Shown here: positions 16,754-26,476 of the stretch, piece by piece
Layout of the letters: each line of letters starts with the position of its first letter
How positions within the stretch are numbered: position 1 is the stretch's first letter
Assembly: GCA_016125455.1 (NCBI GenBank)
Contig: WGLS01000001.1
Location: 558,001 to 622,000, forward strand
Source of the DNA: Alphaproteobacteria bacterium
GTDB lineage: Bacteria > Pseudomonadota > Alphaproteobacteria > Caulobacterales > Parvularculaceae
Length of the DNA stretch: 64,000 bases
Reading direction: 5' to 3'
Program-made: the position numbers and the translations under genes
The notes under the pieces: model-generated
What the model saw: the letters and a program-made list of their open reading frames with translations, nothing else
Told to the model about the DNA's origin: nothing
The model's database searches: none

Positions 16754-18466
16754 ATGACGAATGCCGCAAAGTATCTGGTCAAGCTGACTGGCGCCCGCGC
16801 AAAGCGGGACGACAGCGCCGTGACCGCAAGCAAGGCGGCCGGGGCCGAGGACTTCGAGGGGCTGGAGGACGACTCCTGGTTCGACGAGGAGCTGTCCGAC
16901 GAAGAGCTCGCGGCCCTCGGGGAGGAGGCGTTCGACGATCTCGATGATCTCGACGATCTTGAAGACCTGGATGATCTCGGGGACGATTTCCCATCGGACG
17001 ACCTAGACCTCGCAGAGGACGAAGCTGCTTCGGCCGATCGCGCCGATGCCCTCGCCATTCGCGATGACGAAGATCCGTACAGCCACGCAATGGCCAACAT
17101 GATTGAGCGCGGCGCATCGGCGAATGCCGATCGTTCGCCGGTGCCATCGGCAAGCGAAGCGGCGACGGAGTTCGATACCCTTCGCGCCACAGCGGCGGCG
17201 AATGTCTCGCGGTCAACGGCGACAGTCGTTGCGCCGAACCACGGCATCGAGGAAATCGTCAGCTCCGACGCCGATCATTTGCCGGTGCCGCGGATTTCTA
17301 TCCACGCCTTTTGCGAATCCGATGAGACGACCGCCTTGCTTGAGCAAGCCGCGATTGATCGGCGCCTTTCCAAGACGCACCTGACGATGCACATGGGCGG
17401 CATCCCGAAGGCCGTCGACCACTTCCAGACGAATGTAACGCCGAACCTGATCATTCTTGAAACGCTGTCCGGCGGCCAGGAGCTCCTGTCCCTCCTCGGC
17501 CAGCTAGCTGAAGTATGCGATCCGTCGACGAAAGTGATCGTAATTGGCTGCGTGAACGACATCACTCTGTACCGGGAGTTGATCCGTACCGGCATCAGTG
17601 AATACATTGTCAATCCGCACTCTCCTCTCCAGATCATTCGCGCGGTTTCGTCCCTCTACGTTGATCCATCGGCGCCGCCGATCGGCAAGACGCTGGCGTT
17701 TGTCGGCGCACGCGGCGGCGTCGGTTCCTCGACAATCGCGCACAATGTCGGCTGGTGCGCGGCCGAAAGGCTCGAAAGCGATACGGTTATCCTCGACCTC
17801 GATCTGCCGTTCGGCACGGCAAGCCTTGACTTCGAACAGGACCCCACGTCCGGCCTGCTCGAAGCGCTGGCTTCGCCAGAGCGCCTCGATGCGGTGCTGC
17901 TGGACCGGCTGCTTCAAAAGCATACGGATCGCCTGAGCCTGTTTACGGCGCCGAATCTCCTCGACCGGGACTACGAACTTTCCGACCAGGCGTTCGAAAC
18001 GGTCGTCGATGTCGTGCGCAGCGCGGCCCCGACGATCGTTGTCGACATTCCGCATGTGTGGACGGCCTGGTCGAAGCGACTGTTGCAGACCGCTGACGAA
18101 ATCATCATCACGACAACGCCGGACCTTGCGGCGTTCCGAAACACGAAGAATCTTGTTGACGTGATCTCCAGCGCCCGTCCGAACGACGGCGCGCCAAAGC
18201 TGGTGATCAATCAGTACGACGCAAAGAACTCGTCCGTCCAGCCGGAGCAGTATGCTGAACATGTGGGACTCGATCCGATCTGCGTCGTCAACTGGGAGCC
18301 CCAGCTCTTCCATACGGCGGCGACGAACGCCGCGCCAATTCAGGAAGTAGGCCCCAAGACGAAGGCCGCGCAGGGGTTGAGCCATCTGACGCAGGTCCTT
18401 CTTGGGCGGACGGAAACGCTCCAGAAGCGAAGCGGGTTTGACTTCGCCAAATTGTTCAAGCGTTAG
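16754..18466 (+). CDS. cpaE: Pilus assembly/localisation ATPase CpaE (TadZ)
   Basis: A 570-residue cytoplasmic MinD/ParA-like protein that places the pilus machine at the pole. Residues 32-91 are extremely acidic, with a tandem DDL array (61-78; DNA 16934-16987 built of about 9-base repeats). An atypical receiver-like domain comes next (about 175-300). The ATPase domain starts at 311; its P-loop is GARGGVGSS (318-326), without the usual lysines of KGGVGKT, as often in TadZ proteins. DLPFGTASLDF contains the likely Walker A' partner. AAGGAGAAAGG before 16754 sets the start. The acidic tract is longer than I would expect. Confidence 0.92.
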   Translation: MTNAAKYLVKLTGARAKRDDSAVTASKAAGAEDFEGLEDDSWFDEELSDEELAALGEEAFDDLDDLDDLEDLDDLGDDFPSDDLDLAEDEAASADRADALAIRDDEDPYSHAMANMIERGASANADRSPVPSASEAATEFDTLRATAAANVSRSTATVVAPNHGIEEIVSSDADHLPVPRISIHAFCESDETTALLEQAAIDRRLSKTHLTMHMGGIPKAVDHFQTNVTPNLIILETLSGGQELLSLLGQLAEVCDPSTKVIVIGCVNDITLYRELIRTGISEYIVNPHSPLQIIRAVSSLYVDPSAPPIGKTLAFVGARGGVGSSTIAHNVGWCAAERLESDTVILDLDLPFGTASLDFEQDPTSGLLEALASPERLDAVLLDRLLQKHTDRLSLFTAPNLLDRDYELSDQAFETVVDVVRSAAPTIVVDIPHVWTAWSKRLLQTADEIIITTTPDLAAFRNTKNLVDVISSARPNDGAPKLVINQYDAKNSSVQPEQYAEHVGLDPICVVNWEPQLFHTAATNAAPIQEVGPKTKAAQGLSHLTQVLLGRTETLQKRSGFDFAKLFKR

Positions 18467-18474
18467 AGGTGAGT

Positions 18475-19923
18475 ATGTTCGGTCGCAGAACCGGCGAGGG
18501 CGCCATCGAGGCGCAGCCGAAACCGGCTGCGAAAAAGGCGGCTGAACCCAAGTCAGAAAAAACGAAATCGACCCCGCCGCCGAAAACCGGCGCGCCGCCA
18601 AAGAAGCAGGCGGCGCCGAAGCTGGAAACCATCGCGGTGGCCGACCGTTCGGACGACTACTACCGGACGAAATCGGCGGTCTTCAATGCACTGATCGACA
18701 CGATCGATCTGTCGCAACTTGCGCAGCTCGACACAGAAGCCGCCGGCGACGAAATCCGCGACATCATCAACGAGATCATCTCGATCAAGAACGTTCAGAT
18801 GTCGATTGCGGAACAGGAAAACCTGATCCAGGACATCGTCAACGACGTTCTCGGCTATGGTCCGCTTGAGCCATTGCTTGCGCGTGACGATATCGCCGAT
18901 ATCATGGTCAACGGCGCCAACCGCGTCTTCATCGAAGTCAGCGGCAAGATCCAGCTTACGAACGTAAGATTCCGCGACAATGCGCAGCTGATGAACATCT
19001 GTCAGCGAATCGTCAGCCAGGTCGGCCGCCGGGTCGACGAAGCGAGCCCGATCTGCGACGCGCGCCTGCCTGACGGGTCTCGCGTCAACGTCATCGCGCC
19101 GCCGCTCGCCATCGACGGGCCGGCCCTCACGATCCGGAAGTTCAAGAAAGACAAGTTGACGATGGGCAATCTCGTCGACTTCGGTTCAATATCGCCAGAG
19201 GGCGCGCGGGTGCTTGAAATTATTGGCGCCTGCCGGATCAATACGCTTATCTCGGGCGGAACCGGCTCCGGGAAGACCACGCTTCTGAACTGCATGACCG
19301 GATTCATCGAACTCGACGAACGCGTCATCACCTGCGAGGACGCGGCGGAACTTCAGTTGCAGCAGCCGCATGTCGTCCGTCTTGAAACCCGGCCGCCAAA
19401 CCTTGAAGGACAGGGCGAGGTCACAATGCGCGACCTCGTCAAGAACTGTCTCCGCATGCGTCCTGAACGCATTATCGTCGGCGAGGTGCGCGGCCCTGAG
19501 GCTTTCGACCTTCTCCAGGCGATGAACACGGGCCACGACGGCTCCATGGGCACGCTGCACGCAAACAGCCCGCGTGAAGCGCTGCAACGCATTGAATCGA
19601 TGATCACGATGGGGGGCTACAACCTTCCGTCAAAGACAATTCGTGAAATGATTGTTGGTTCAATTGACATCATCGTTCAGGCGGCGCGCCTTCGCGATGG
19701 TTCGCGCCGGATTACGCACATAACCGAAGTGCTCGGAACCGAAGGCGAAACCATCATCACGCAAGACCTGTTCGTGTACGATATGTCTGGCGAGGATGCC
19801 GCTGGAAAAATCATCGGTCGTCACAAGTCGACCGGCATCGCCCGTCCCGCGTTCTGGGACCGCGCTCGCTACTATGGCCGCGACCAGGATCTCGCTGAAG
19901 CGCTGGATGCGGCGCAAGGGTAG
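18475..19923 (+). CDS. cpaF: Pilus secretion ATPase CpaF (TadA)
   Basis: A 482-residue hexameric type IV secretion-like ATPase that powers pilus extension and retraction. A basic, Lys/Pro-rich tail (1-55) precedes the N-terminal domain, then Walker [10 protein letters not shown] (261-269), an Asp-box stretch ([19 protein letters not shown]) and Walker B/His box ([33 protein letters not shown]). The ATG at 18475 has GAGGTGAG upstream; a GTG two codons earlier is possible. It overlaps no neighbour and lies eight bases after cpaE. Confidence 0.95.
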   Translation: MFGRRTGEGAIEAQPKPAAKKAAEPKSEKTKSTPPPKTGAPPKKQAAPKLETIAVADRSDDYYRTKSAVFNALIDTIDLSQLAQLDTEAAGDEIRDIINEIISIKNVQMSIAEQENLIQDIVNDVLGYGPLEPLLARDDIADIMVNGANRVFIEVSGKIQLTNVRFRDNAQLMNICQRIVSQVGRRVDEASPICDARLPDGSRVNVIAPPLAIDGPALTIRKFKKDKLTMGNLVDFGSISPEGARVLEIIGACRINTLISGGTGSGKTTLLNCMTGFIELDERVITCEDAAELQLQQPHVVRLETRPPNLEGQGEVTMRDLVKNCLRMRPERIIVGEVRGPEAFDLLQAMNTGHDGSMGTLHANSPREALQRIESMITMGGYNLPSKTIREMIVGSIDIIVQAARLRDGSRRITHITEVLGTEGETIITQDLFVYDMSGEDAAGKIIGRHKSTGIARPAFWDRARYYGRDQDLAEALDAAQG

Positions 19924-19931
19924 GGCTCGCG

Positions 19932-20924
19932 ATGGATCAGCAGGCCATAATTCTCGGCGGTCTCATTCTGCTGGCGGTTGCGGCCGTCGCTGGCGCGATG
20001 TTCGCGCCAACCCCGAAGGAGCGCTCCAACAAGCGCCTTGCCGCGCTCGACAGCCGCGGCAACGCCAAGCGCGCGTCGGCTTCGGCCGCAAATGAATCCA
20101 TCCAGCGCGAGAAACGCCGGAAAGTGGCCGAGGCGCTGTCGCGCGTCGAAGAGCAGAACCAGAAAGCCAAGAAGAAGAAGCGCTATTCGCTTGAGCAACA
20201 GTTCGAGCAGGCGGGCCTGACGTTCACGGTGCCGCAATTCTACATTGGATCGGCGGTTCTTGCGGCGGCGCTTGGACTGATCGGCGTCATTTCCGGCCAG
20301 CAGATCTATGTGACGATTGGATTCATCTTCATCGGCGGCCTCGGCCTGCCGCGCTGGTTCATCGCGTTCGCACGGAAACGCCGCCAGAAAAAGTTCGGCC
20401 AGGAATTCTCGAATGCGATCGACGTCATCGTTCGCGGCGTGAAATCCGGCCTGCCGGTCAACGAATGCCTCAAGATCATTTCAACCGAGGCCCCGAAGCC
20501 CGTCAGCGAGGAATTCCATCAGCTGACAGAAGGAATGCGCATCGGCCTGACGCTGGAGCAAACGCTCGACCGGATGCACGAACGCATGCCGCTCCCGGAG
20601 GTGCGGTTCTTTGGCATCGTCCTGATGATCCAGCAACAGACAGGCGGCAACCTCGCCGAGGCGCTTGGCAACCTTGCCAGCGTGCTGCGCGGCCGAAAGA
20701 ACATGGAAGGCAAGATCAAGGCGCTGTCCGCCGAAGCGAAGGCGTCAGCGATGATCATCGGCGCGCTGCCGTTCCTGGTCATGGGCGCCGTCAAGGTCGC
20801 CTCGCCGGACTACCTTGATCCTCTCTTCGTGACGAAGCCTGGCAACTTTATCCTGCTCGCGGCCGGCTTCTGGTTTACCCTCGGCATCGTCGTGATGCGG
20901 AACATGACGCAAATCAAGGTATAG
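19932..20924 (+). CDS. tadB: Pilus inner-membrane platform protein TadB
   Basis: A 330-residue inner-membrane protein of the type II secretion F family. An N-terminal helix (5-25) is followed by a basic coil (30-85), two helices (about 100-140), the F-domain (FSNAIDVIVRGVKSGLPVNECL to GNLASVLRGRKNMEGKIKALS, about 160-265) and two final helices. With TadC it forms the platform driven by CpaF. It begins eight bases after cpaF. Confidence 0.94.
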   Translation: MDQQAIILGGLILLAVAAVAGAMFAPTPKERSNKRLAALDSRGNAKRASASAANESIQREKRRKVAEALSRVEEQNQKAKKKKRYSLEQQFEQAGLTFTVPQFYIGSAVLAAALGLIGVISGQQIYVTIGFIFIGGLGLPRWFIAFARKRRQKKFGQEFSNAIDVIVRGVKSGLPVNECLKIISTEAPKPVSEEFHQLTEGMRIGLTLEQTLDRMHERMPLPEVRFFGIVLMIQQQTGGNLAEALGNLASVLRGRKNMEGKIKALSAEAKASAMIIGALPFLVMGAVKVASPDYLDPLFVTKPGNFILLAAGFWFTLGIVVMRNMTQIKV

Positions 20925-20928
20925 CGCG

Positions 20929-21894
20929 ATGGGCGGCTTCATTGATCTCGTAACCGATCGCCAATTCCAGATTTCGCTTCTCGTGGCGCTGGCCGCGATT
21001 GCGACGGTCTATACGCTCGTTGAACCGTTCCTTGTGAAGGACCGACTCGCCGAGCGGATGAAGAATGTCGCCGACTATCGCGAGCGGCTCCGCCAGCAGC
21101 AACGGGCGAGCTTTGCGAAAAAGACGAGCCTTCGCTCAACGCCCCAGGGCGCCCTGAAACAGATTGCCGAAAACCTTCGCTTTTTCGAAATCATGGATGC
21201 AGGCGAGGCGCGTAAATCGCTTATGCAGGCCGGCTTTCGCGGCGAAAAGGCGGTTATCACCTTCATGGCGGTGCGGCTTGGCCTTCCATTCCTGACTGCG
21301 ACCCTGACCGGTATATACGTGTACGTCGTTGGCGCGATGAACCTTGACAGTTTTGGCAAGCTGATTGCGACATTCTTCGGCTTTTTCGCGGGTTTCTACC
21401 TGCCTGTGATCTATCTCCAGAACATCAAGCAAAAGCGCCAGCAGGTGATTAAGCTCGCCTGGCCGGACAGCCTCGACCTGCTGCTGATCTGCGTTGAATC
21501 GGGCATGTCTATCGAACTCGCGCTGGCGAAGGTGAGCGGCGAAGTCGGGCAGGGGTGCTCGGATCTGGCCGAAGAGCTCGGCCTGACAGTGGCTGAGCTC
21601 TCATATCTGCAGGAACGCCGCCAGGCCTACATGAATCTTGCGGAACGGACCGGCCTTGAGTGCGTCAAGGCGGTGACAACTGCGCTCGTCCAGTCTGAAA
21701 AATACGGCACGCCGCTCGGCCAGTCGCTGCGCGTGCTGGCGGAGGAAAGCCGGATCGAACGCATGCAGGAAGCGGAGAAGAAGGCGGCTGCATTGCCGCC
21801 GAAGCTCACCGTGCCGATGATCGGCTTCTTCATGCCTGTGCTGTTCTCGGTGATCCTGGGGCCGGCGATCCTTGGCGTGATGGGCCTCGAATAG
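20929..21894 (+). CDS. tadC: Pilus inner-membrane platform protein TadC
   Basis: A 321-residue partner of TadB, also with a type II secretion F domain (LDLLLICVESGMSIELALAKV to LAEESRIERMQEAEKKAA). Two helices lie near 10-27 and 105-165 and two more at the C-terminus (LTVPMIGFFMPVLFSVILGP). It starts four bases after tadB and ends the visible tad operon: no tadD, tadE, tadF or tadG follows; the next gene is on the other strand. Confidence 0.94.
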   Translation: MGGFIDLVTDRQFQISLLVALAAIATVYTLVEPFLVKDRLAERMKNVADYRERLRQQQRASFAKKTSLRSTPQGALKQIAENLRFFEIMDAGEARKSLMQAGFRGEKAVITFMAVRLGLPFLTATLTGIYVYVVGAMNLDSFGKLIATFFGFFAGFYLPVIYLQNIKQKRQQVIKLAWPDSLDLLLICVESGMSIELALAKVSGEVGQGCSDLAEELGLTVAELSYLQERRQAYMNLAERTGLECVKAVTTALVQSEKYGTPLGQSLRVLAEESRIERMQEAEKKAAALPPKLTVPMIGFFMPVLFSVILGPAILGVMGLE

Positions 21895-21905
21895 GCGTCG
21901 CTCGC

Positions 21906-23678
21906 CTAACGCGCATCCTCGATCAGCTTGTCGAGCGCTTCGTAGACAGGCGCCTCGCCTGCCGCGACACGGTCGCGCGAAGGCGTCGGCTGTCCCAGGC
22001 GCTGACGGTAGATCCATATGTTCGTCAGGACCTTTTCCACATAGTCGCGACTTTCCGAATTCGGAATGCTCTCGATAAAGAGCAACGGATCGTCTATCCC
22101 GAGTTGCGCCTTCCAGCGGCGAAGATTGCCAGGGCCGCCATTATACGCCGTCGCCACTTCAAACAGGTCGCCATCGTCGATCGCTTCCAGCAGGTAGTTT
22201 ACGTACATCTGGCCGATCTTCAGGTTGAGGCCCGGATCGAAAAGAAGGTCGCGCCCGGCGCTGGTCGCCAGCCGCCGGTCCTTTGCGACATAACTTGCGG
22301 TGCGCGGCATCACCTGCATCAGGCCGCGGGCGCCGACCCTGCTCTTGGCCTCGGGCTTGAACTTCGATTCCTGGCGGATAAGCGCATAGAGCACTGCGCG
22401 GTCCGTTTTGAAACCGTCAGAAGGCTGAAAACTCGGCACGGGAAACAGGCCTGCGGCATACGTTGCATCGTTCTCCGCGAGCGCGATATCGATCTGGGCG
22501 GCCGGCAAATCGAGTGCGGCGGCGAGCGCGAGAAGCGTCGCGTTCGATGCGTCCTTGGCCCGGCCATGCAGCCGTCGCAGCTCCAGGTCGGCGTCGGCGT
22601 CGCGGCCCGCGTCCTTCAAGGCGACGATGCGACGCGTTTCCGGAAAGTCGGCGGCGAAGACCGTGAACTGACTTTCCGTCATTGATGGCGGGGTCCAGTC
22701 GAATACGTGATCGCGACCAAGCTGGGACAGCGCCAGCTGCCCATAAAACGTCAGCGGTCGCGCTGCGGCGATTTCAAGGTTCGGCGCGACCCGGTCGAGC
22801 GCGCCGGCCGCGAGGGCTGCCCTTGCCGCCCAGAAGCCCGCCGCGGCGCGCAGCGAGTCTTCCTGGTGCTCGATTGCGGCCATTGCATCAAAGGCCGACA
22901 GCGCCCCTCGAACATCGCCCTCGCGATAGGCGATCAGTCCTTCAATCCAGTGGGCGAGTACGGCGACCTCGCCATTTTGGGCTGCTGCTTCGATGGCGAT
23001 CTCGCGCGCTTTCGCCAGGTACCCCTGGAAGTAAAGGCTCGCCGCGATCCACGAGCGCATGCGGTCGTACTGCCTCACCGTAATGCGGCGGGCCCGCAGG
23101 TGACCGTCGATTTCGTCCAGCGCTGTCAGCGCTTCTTCGCGCTTGCAGAGGTACCGAACCCGACCTTCAATTCGCTTCGCCTGGGGTTCGCCGACCTTGG
23201 CGTAGTCTTCAACCAGCGACGGCGGCAGCTCCCAATCCGGCGCGGCGCGCCAGCTGCGCGCAATCGGCCGCACCGGGGCGTTCGCGCCCCTCGGCCGCCG
23301 TTTAAGGGCCAGCCGGTATATCCCGTCAGCTTGCGGATGGTCGGCATAGGACGACAGCCATGCGCGCAACTCGTCATATGTCGAGCGATAGGCCGTCGGA
23401 TGCATGTAGCGCTGTTCGAGGACGTAGCCCATCAGGACGCGATCGGTGAGCGCCTTGATCTTGGCGTCGGCGGCGCGCCAGTCCCCGTCGACTTGCAAGT
23501 CGAAAATGTCGCGGTAGAGGTCGGCGTCGGCCGCGCTCAACACCTTTGGCGTAAACGTTTCATTGGCCGCCGCATCGTTCTGGACAGCGACCCCGAAGGC
23601 GAGAGCGACGCCGATCGCGACTCCAGGGGCAAACCGGGCAAACCGACGAAGCTGGGTGGTGAAGAACGTCGAGACCAT
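21906..23678 (-). CDS. Soluble lytic transglycosylase (Slt family)
   Basis: A 590-residue exported murein hydrolase. A signal peptide (about 1-37) leads to an alpha-helical superhelix of about 370 residues, as in Slt70, then the SLT lysozyme-like domain. The catalytic Glu is E437 in LIRQESKF; the family motif GARGLMQVMPRTA and AYNGGPGNLRRW are intact. The enzyme cleaves the glycan backbone to release anhydromuropeptides. A CtrA-type site lies 64-79 bases upstream of this start. MEYSRP at 23696 is an alternative start; MVSTFF at 23678 was preferred because the signal peptide follows at once. Confidence 0.9.
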   Translation of the reverse strand: MVSTFFTTQLRRFARFAPGVAIGVALAFGVAVQNDAAANETFTPKVLSAADADLYRDIFDLQVDGDWRAADAKIKALTDRVLMGYVLEQRYMHPTAYRSTYDELRAWLSSYADHPQADGIYRLALKRRPRGANAPVRPIARSWRAAPDWELPPSLVEDYAKVGEPQAKRIEGRVRYLCKREEALTALDEIDGHLRARRITVRQYDRMRSWIAASLYFQGYLAKAREIAIEAAAQNGEVAVLAHWIEGLIAYREGDVRGALSAFDAMAAIEHQEDSLRAAAGFWAARAALAAGALDRVAPNLEIAAARPLTFYGQLALSQLGRDHVFDWTPPSMTESQFTVFAADFPETRRIVALKDAGRDADADLELRRLHGRAKDASNATLLALAAALDLPAAQIDIALAENDATYAAGLFPVPSFQPSDGFKTDRAVLYALIRQESKFKPEAKSRVGARGLMQVMPRTASYVAKDRRLATSAGRDLLFDPGLNLKIGQMYVNYLLEAIDDGDLFEVATAYNGGPGNLRRWKAQLGIDDPLLFIESIPNSESRDYVEKVLTNIWIYRQRLGQPTPSRDRVAAGEAPVYEALDKLIEDAR

Positions 23679-23741
23679 CGGGCGGGAGTACTCCATGACT
23701 GGGGTCGCTGGCGCGATCGGCGGACTATCGAGCCTGTCTCG

Positions 23742-23757
23742 TTAACCGCCGTTTAAC
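23742..23757 (-). promoter_or_regulatory. CtrA-type binding site upstream of the lytic transglycosylase
   Basis: TTAA, seven bases (CCGCCGT), TTAAC: an exact TTAA-N7-TTAAC match; because of the flanking G it is also an exact match on the minus strand, the strand of the downstream gene. It overlaps the stop codon of the uracil-DNA glycosylase gene. A cell-cycle regulator acting on a murein hydrolase would make sense. Confidence 0.6.
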
Positions 23758-24611
23758 TTCGCGTCGAGGGCCTGCAAGTCCGCCCATGCGAGTCGCTTCT
23801 GTTCAGGTCGACGCAAGAGGAAGGCCGGGTGGAACATCGGGATCGCGGGGCGCGTGGCGCCGCCAAGCTCAAGGTCGCGCCAACGGCCGCGGGCGCGGGT
23901 GATCCCGGTTTCGCCGGAAAGTCCCTTAAGGGCGACGCCGCCCATGACTGCAATCGCCTTCGGCTCTGCAATCGTGATGAACCGCTCGACAAACGGGCGG
24001 CAGACCAGGATTTCCGCGTCGGTCGGCGTCCGATTGCCTGGGGGACGCCAGTAGATCACGTTCGTGATGAGCGTGTTGTCCGCCCGCGTTCGGCCAATCG
24101 CCGCCAGCATCCGATCCAGGAGCTGTCCGGCGCGTCCGACAAAGGGTTTGCCGATGCGGTCCTCGTCTCGGCCCGGCGCTTCGCCGATCACCAAGAGGTC
24201 CGACCCGATGACCCCGTCGCGCACGACCGTCGATCGCGCGCCCTTCTTGAGCGGGCACCCGTCGAAACCGGCGATCGCCTCTTCGAGTTCGTCAATGGAG
24301 GCGCAAGCTGCGGCGATCCGTTCAGCTTCGGCTGCGGCTTCATCCGCGCTGGGCGTGGAGGTCGTGACAATCGTGCTTGGCCGCGCCGTCGTCCGGCTTG
24401 GCGGCTCGACGTCTTCTTGCGCTATGCCGGGACCAAAGCTTCGCCCGATTGTCGCCGCTGGCCGCTGGTCCCGGGCGCTGAGAGCTGCTTTCTCGGCGCC
24501 GGATCGCGCGAACGCGTCTTGCGGCGCGTCGGCGATTGCCTCGTCGAGCCCCATTTCCGCGTACCACCGCAGGAGCGCGACCGCGCCGTTTTGCTTTGCT
24601 GATTCAGTCAA
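23742..24611 (-). CDS. Family 4-type uracil-DNA glycosylase
   Basis: A 289-residue base-excision repair enzyme that removes uracil from DNA. The family signature GEAPGRDEDRIGKPFVGR lies at 143-160, TNVIYWRPPGNRTP at about 183-196 and the C-terminal HPAFLLRRP near 268. The alphaproteobacterial form carries an unstructured Ala/Pro/Thr-rich N-terminal part of about 100 residues, as here. Cysteines at 103, 119 and in ILVCRPF can supply part of an iron-sulfur site; a fourth is not obvious. The start is TTG at 24611 with no good ribosome binding site, so the N-terminus is uncertain. Confidence 0.87.
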   Translation of the reverse strand: MTESAKQNGAVALLRWYAEMGLDEAIADAPQDAFARSGAEKAALSARDQRPAATIGRSFGPGIAQEDVEPPSRTTARPSTIVTTSTPSADEAAAEAERIAAACASIDELEEAIAGFDGCPLKKGARSTVVRDGVIGSDLLVIGEAPGRDEDRIGKPFVGRAGQLLDRMLAAIGRTRADNTLITNVIYWRPPGNRTPTDAEILVCRPFVERFITIAEPKAIAVMGGVALKGLSGETGITRARGRWRDLELGGATRPAIPMFHPAFLLRRPEQKRLAWADLQALDAKLNGG

Positions 24612-24787
24612 CTAGGATGGTCGTTGCTGTGCGGCCGAGCGCCCTTTGCGAACTTTCCCCGGGGCGGGCGCGTCTACCCGCGGCGTCGCGCATCATGGCG
24701 CTCGCCTCGCGAATTTGCCAGACAGGGCGGCCGGAAAAGGACAGGCAGGGCGACGGCGCTTGGCGCGCGACATAAACGGGAGGCGAC

Positions 24788-26476
24788 ATGGACGGCGGCG
24801 ACGGCATGGAAATCGAGCGGGAAAGCATGGAGTTTGACGTCGTCATTGTCGGCGCCGGTCCGGCGGGTTTGTCGGCGGCGATCAGGCTCAAACAGCTCGC
24901 CGAACAAAACGGCGCTGAAATAAACGTCGTCGTTGTCGAAAAAGGGTCCGAGGTCGGCGCGCATATCCTTTCAGGCGCTGTGCTCGATCCAGTTGGCATG
25001 AACGCGCTTTTCCCCGACTGGAAGGCGCGCGGCGCGCCGCTGGAAACTGAAGTCGTCTCCGAGTCGATCTCGCTGCTTGGGCCGGCTGGCGTCTTGCCTA
25101 TGCCCGCCTGGGCGCTGCCGCGGGAGCTTCAGAACCACGGCAACTATATCGTCTCTATGGGGAATGTTTGTCGCTGGCTTGCCGAACAGGCCGAGGCGAT
25201 GGGCGTTGAGATCTATCCGGGCATGGCCGCCTCGGAATGCCTGTTTCGCGGCGACGGCTCGGTGAAGGGCGTTGTCGTCGGGACGGTCGGCGTCGGCAAG
25301 GACGGCGAGCCAAAGCCGTCTTTTGAACCGGGCATGGAGCTTCTGGGAAAATACGTCCTGATCGCCGAAGGCGTCCGCGGTTCGCTGTCGAAGCATCTCA
25401 TTGCCCGATACGAGCTGTCCCATGGCCGCGAACCCCAGAAGTATGGCATCGGACTGAAGGAACTCTGGGAAATCGCGCCTGAAAAGCGGCGACCGGGCCA
25501 TGTCGCCCACACATTCGGCTGGCCGCTCGACGACGCGACCGGCGGCGGATCATTTATCTACCACTACAATGACGGCACAGCCGCCGTCGGGTTCGTCGTT
25601 CACCTCAACTACCGGAACCCTCACATCTATCCGTATGGAGAGTTTCAGAAACTGAAAACGCATCCCGCTATCTCGGAGCTTCTCGAGGGCGGCAAGCGCA
25701 TCGCCTACGGCGCGCGGGCGATAACCGAGGGCGGCTTCCAGTCGGTGCCCAAGCTCGCCTTTCCGGGCGGCGCGCTGATCGGATGCTCCGCAGGATTTGT
25801 GAACGTGCCGCGCATCAAGGGCAATCACAATGCGATGCTGACCGGCATGATGGCGGCGGAAGCCGCCTTCGAGGCGCTCGCCGCCGGACGCGAGGGCGAC
25901 GTGCTCGAAGGCTACGAACGACGCTATGAAAACTCGCCGGTGCGCGCGGAGTTGATGCGGGCGCGAAACTTCAAGCCCCTGTGGTCGAAATTCGGCACGC
26001 TGGCCGGCGCGATCAGCCTTGGCGGCTTCGATATGTGGACGAACAAGCTCATTTCCGGCCTGTCCCTTTTCGGGACGCTAAGGCACGGAAAGACTGACGC
26101 GGCTGCGACCGAACCGGCCGCCAACCACAAAAAGCCCGCCTACCCGAAAGCCGACGGCGTCCTGACCTTCGACCGGCTGACCAACCTCTCTTTCTCGGCG
26201 ACCAATCATGAGGAAGACCAGCCCAGCCATCTGAAGCTTAAGGACGCTTCAATTCCAATCGCGGTAAACTTGCCTGAATATGACGAGCCGGCCCAGCGCT
26301 ATTGCCCGGCAGGCGTGTACGAGGTGCTGACAGATGACGACGGGTCAAACCCGCGATTCCAGATTAATGCGCAGAACTGCGTTCATTGCAAAACCTGCGA
26401 CATCAAGGATCCGTCGCAAAACATTCTTTGGACCGTCCCTGAGGGCGGCGGAGGCCCTAATTACCCCAACATGTAG
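24788..26476 (+). CDS. Electron-transfer flavoprotein:ubiquinone oxidoreductase
   Basis: A 562-residue membrane-associated flavoprotein that passes electrons from ETF (fatty-acid and amino-acid oxidation) to ubiquinone. The FAD-binding motif DVVIVGAGPAGLSAA lies near 17-31; the central quinone-binding domain includes GAYGIGLKELW-type and SAGFVNVPRIKGNHNAM motifs; the C-terminal [4Fe-4S] domain has CPAGVYEV and CVHCKTCDIKDP. The ATG at 24788 has GGGAGG upstream. Length and layout are typical. Confidence 0.95.
   Translation: MDGGDGMEIERESMEFDVVIVGAGPAGLSAAIRLKQLAEQNGAEINVVVVEKGSEVGAHILSGAVLDPVGMNALFPDWKARGAPLETEVVSESISLLGPAGVLPMPAWALPRELQNHGNYIVSMGNVCRWLAEQAEAMGVEIYPGMAASECLFRGDGSVKGVVVGTVGVGKDGEPKPSFEPGMELLGKYVLIAEGVRGSLSKHLIARYELSHGREPQKYGIGLKELWEIAPEKRRPGHVAHTFGWPLDDATGGGSFIYHYNDGTAAVGFVVHLNYRNPHIYPYGEFQKLKTHPAISELLEGGKRIAYGARAITEGGFQSVPKLAFPGGALIGCSAGFVNVPRIKGNHNAMLTGMMAAEAAFEALAAGREGDVLEGYERRYENSPVRAELMRARNFKPLWSKFGTLAGAISLGGFDMWTNKLISGLSLFGTLRHGKTDAAATEPAANHKKPAYPKADGVLTFDRLTNLSFSATNHEEDQPSHLKLKDASIPIAVNLPEYDEPAQRYCPAGVYEVLTDDDGSNPRFQINAQNCVHCKTCDIKDPSQNILWTVPEGGGGPNYPNM

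Noticed and set aside
22707-23756. 349-residue open frame on the plus strand across the lytic transglycosylase
   Set aside because: It is the shadow of a gene with intact SLT motifs; the composition (Arg-rich) is that of antisense GC-rich DNA.
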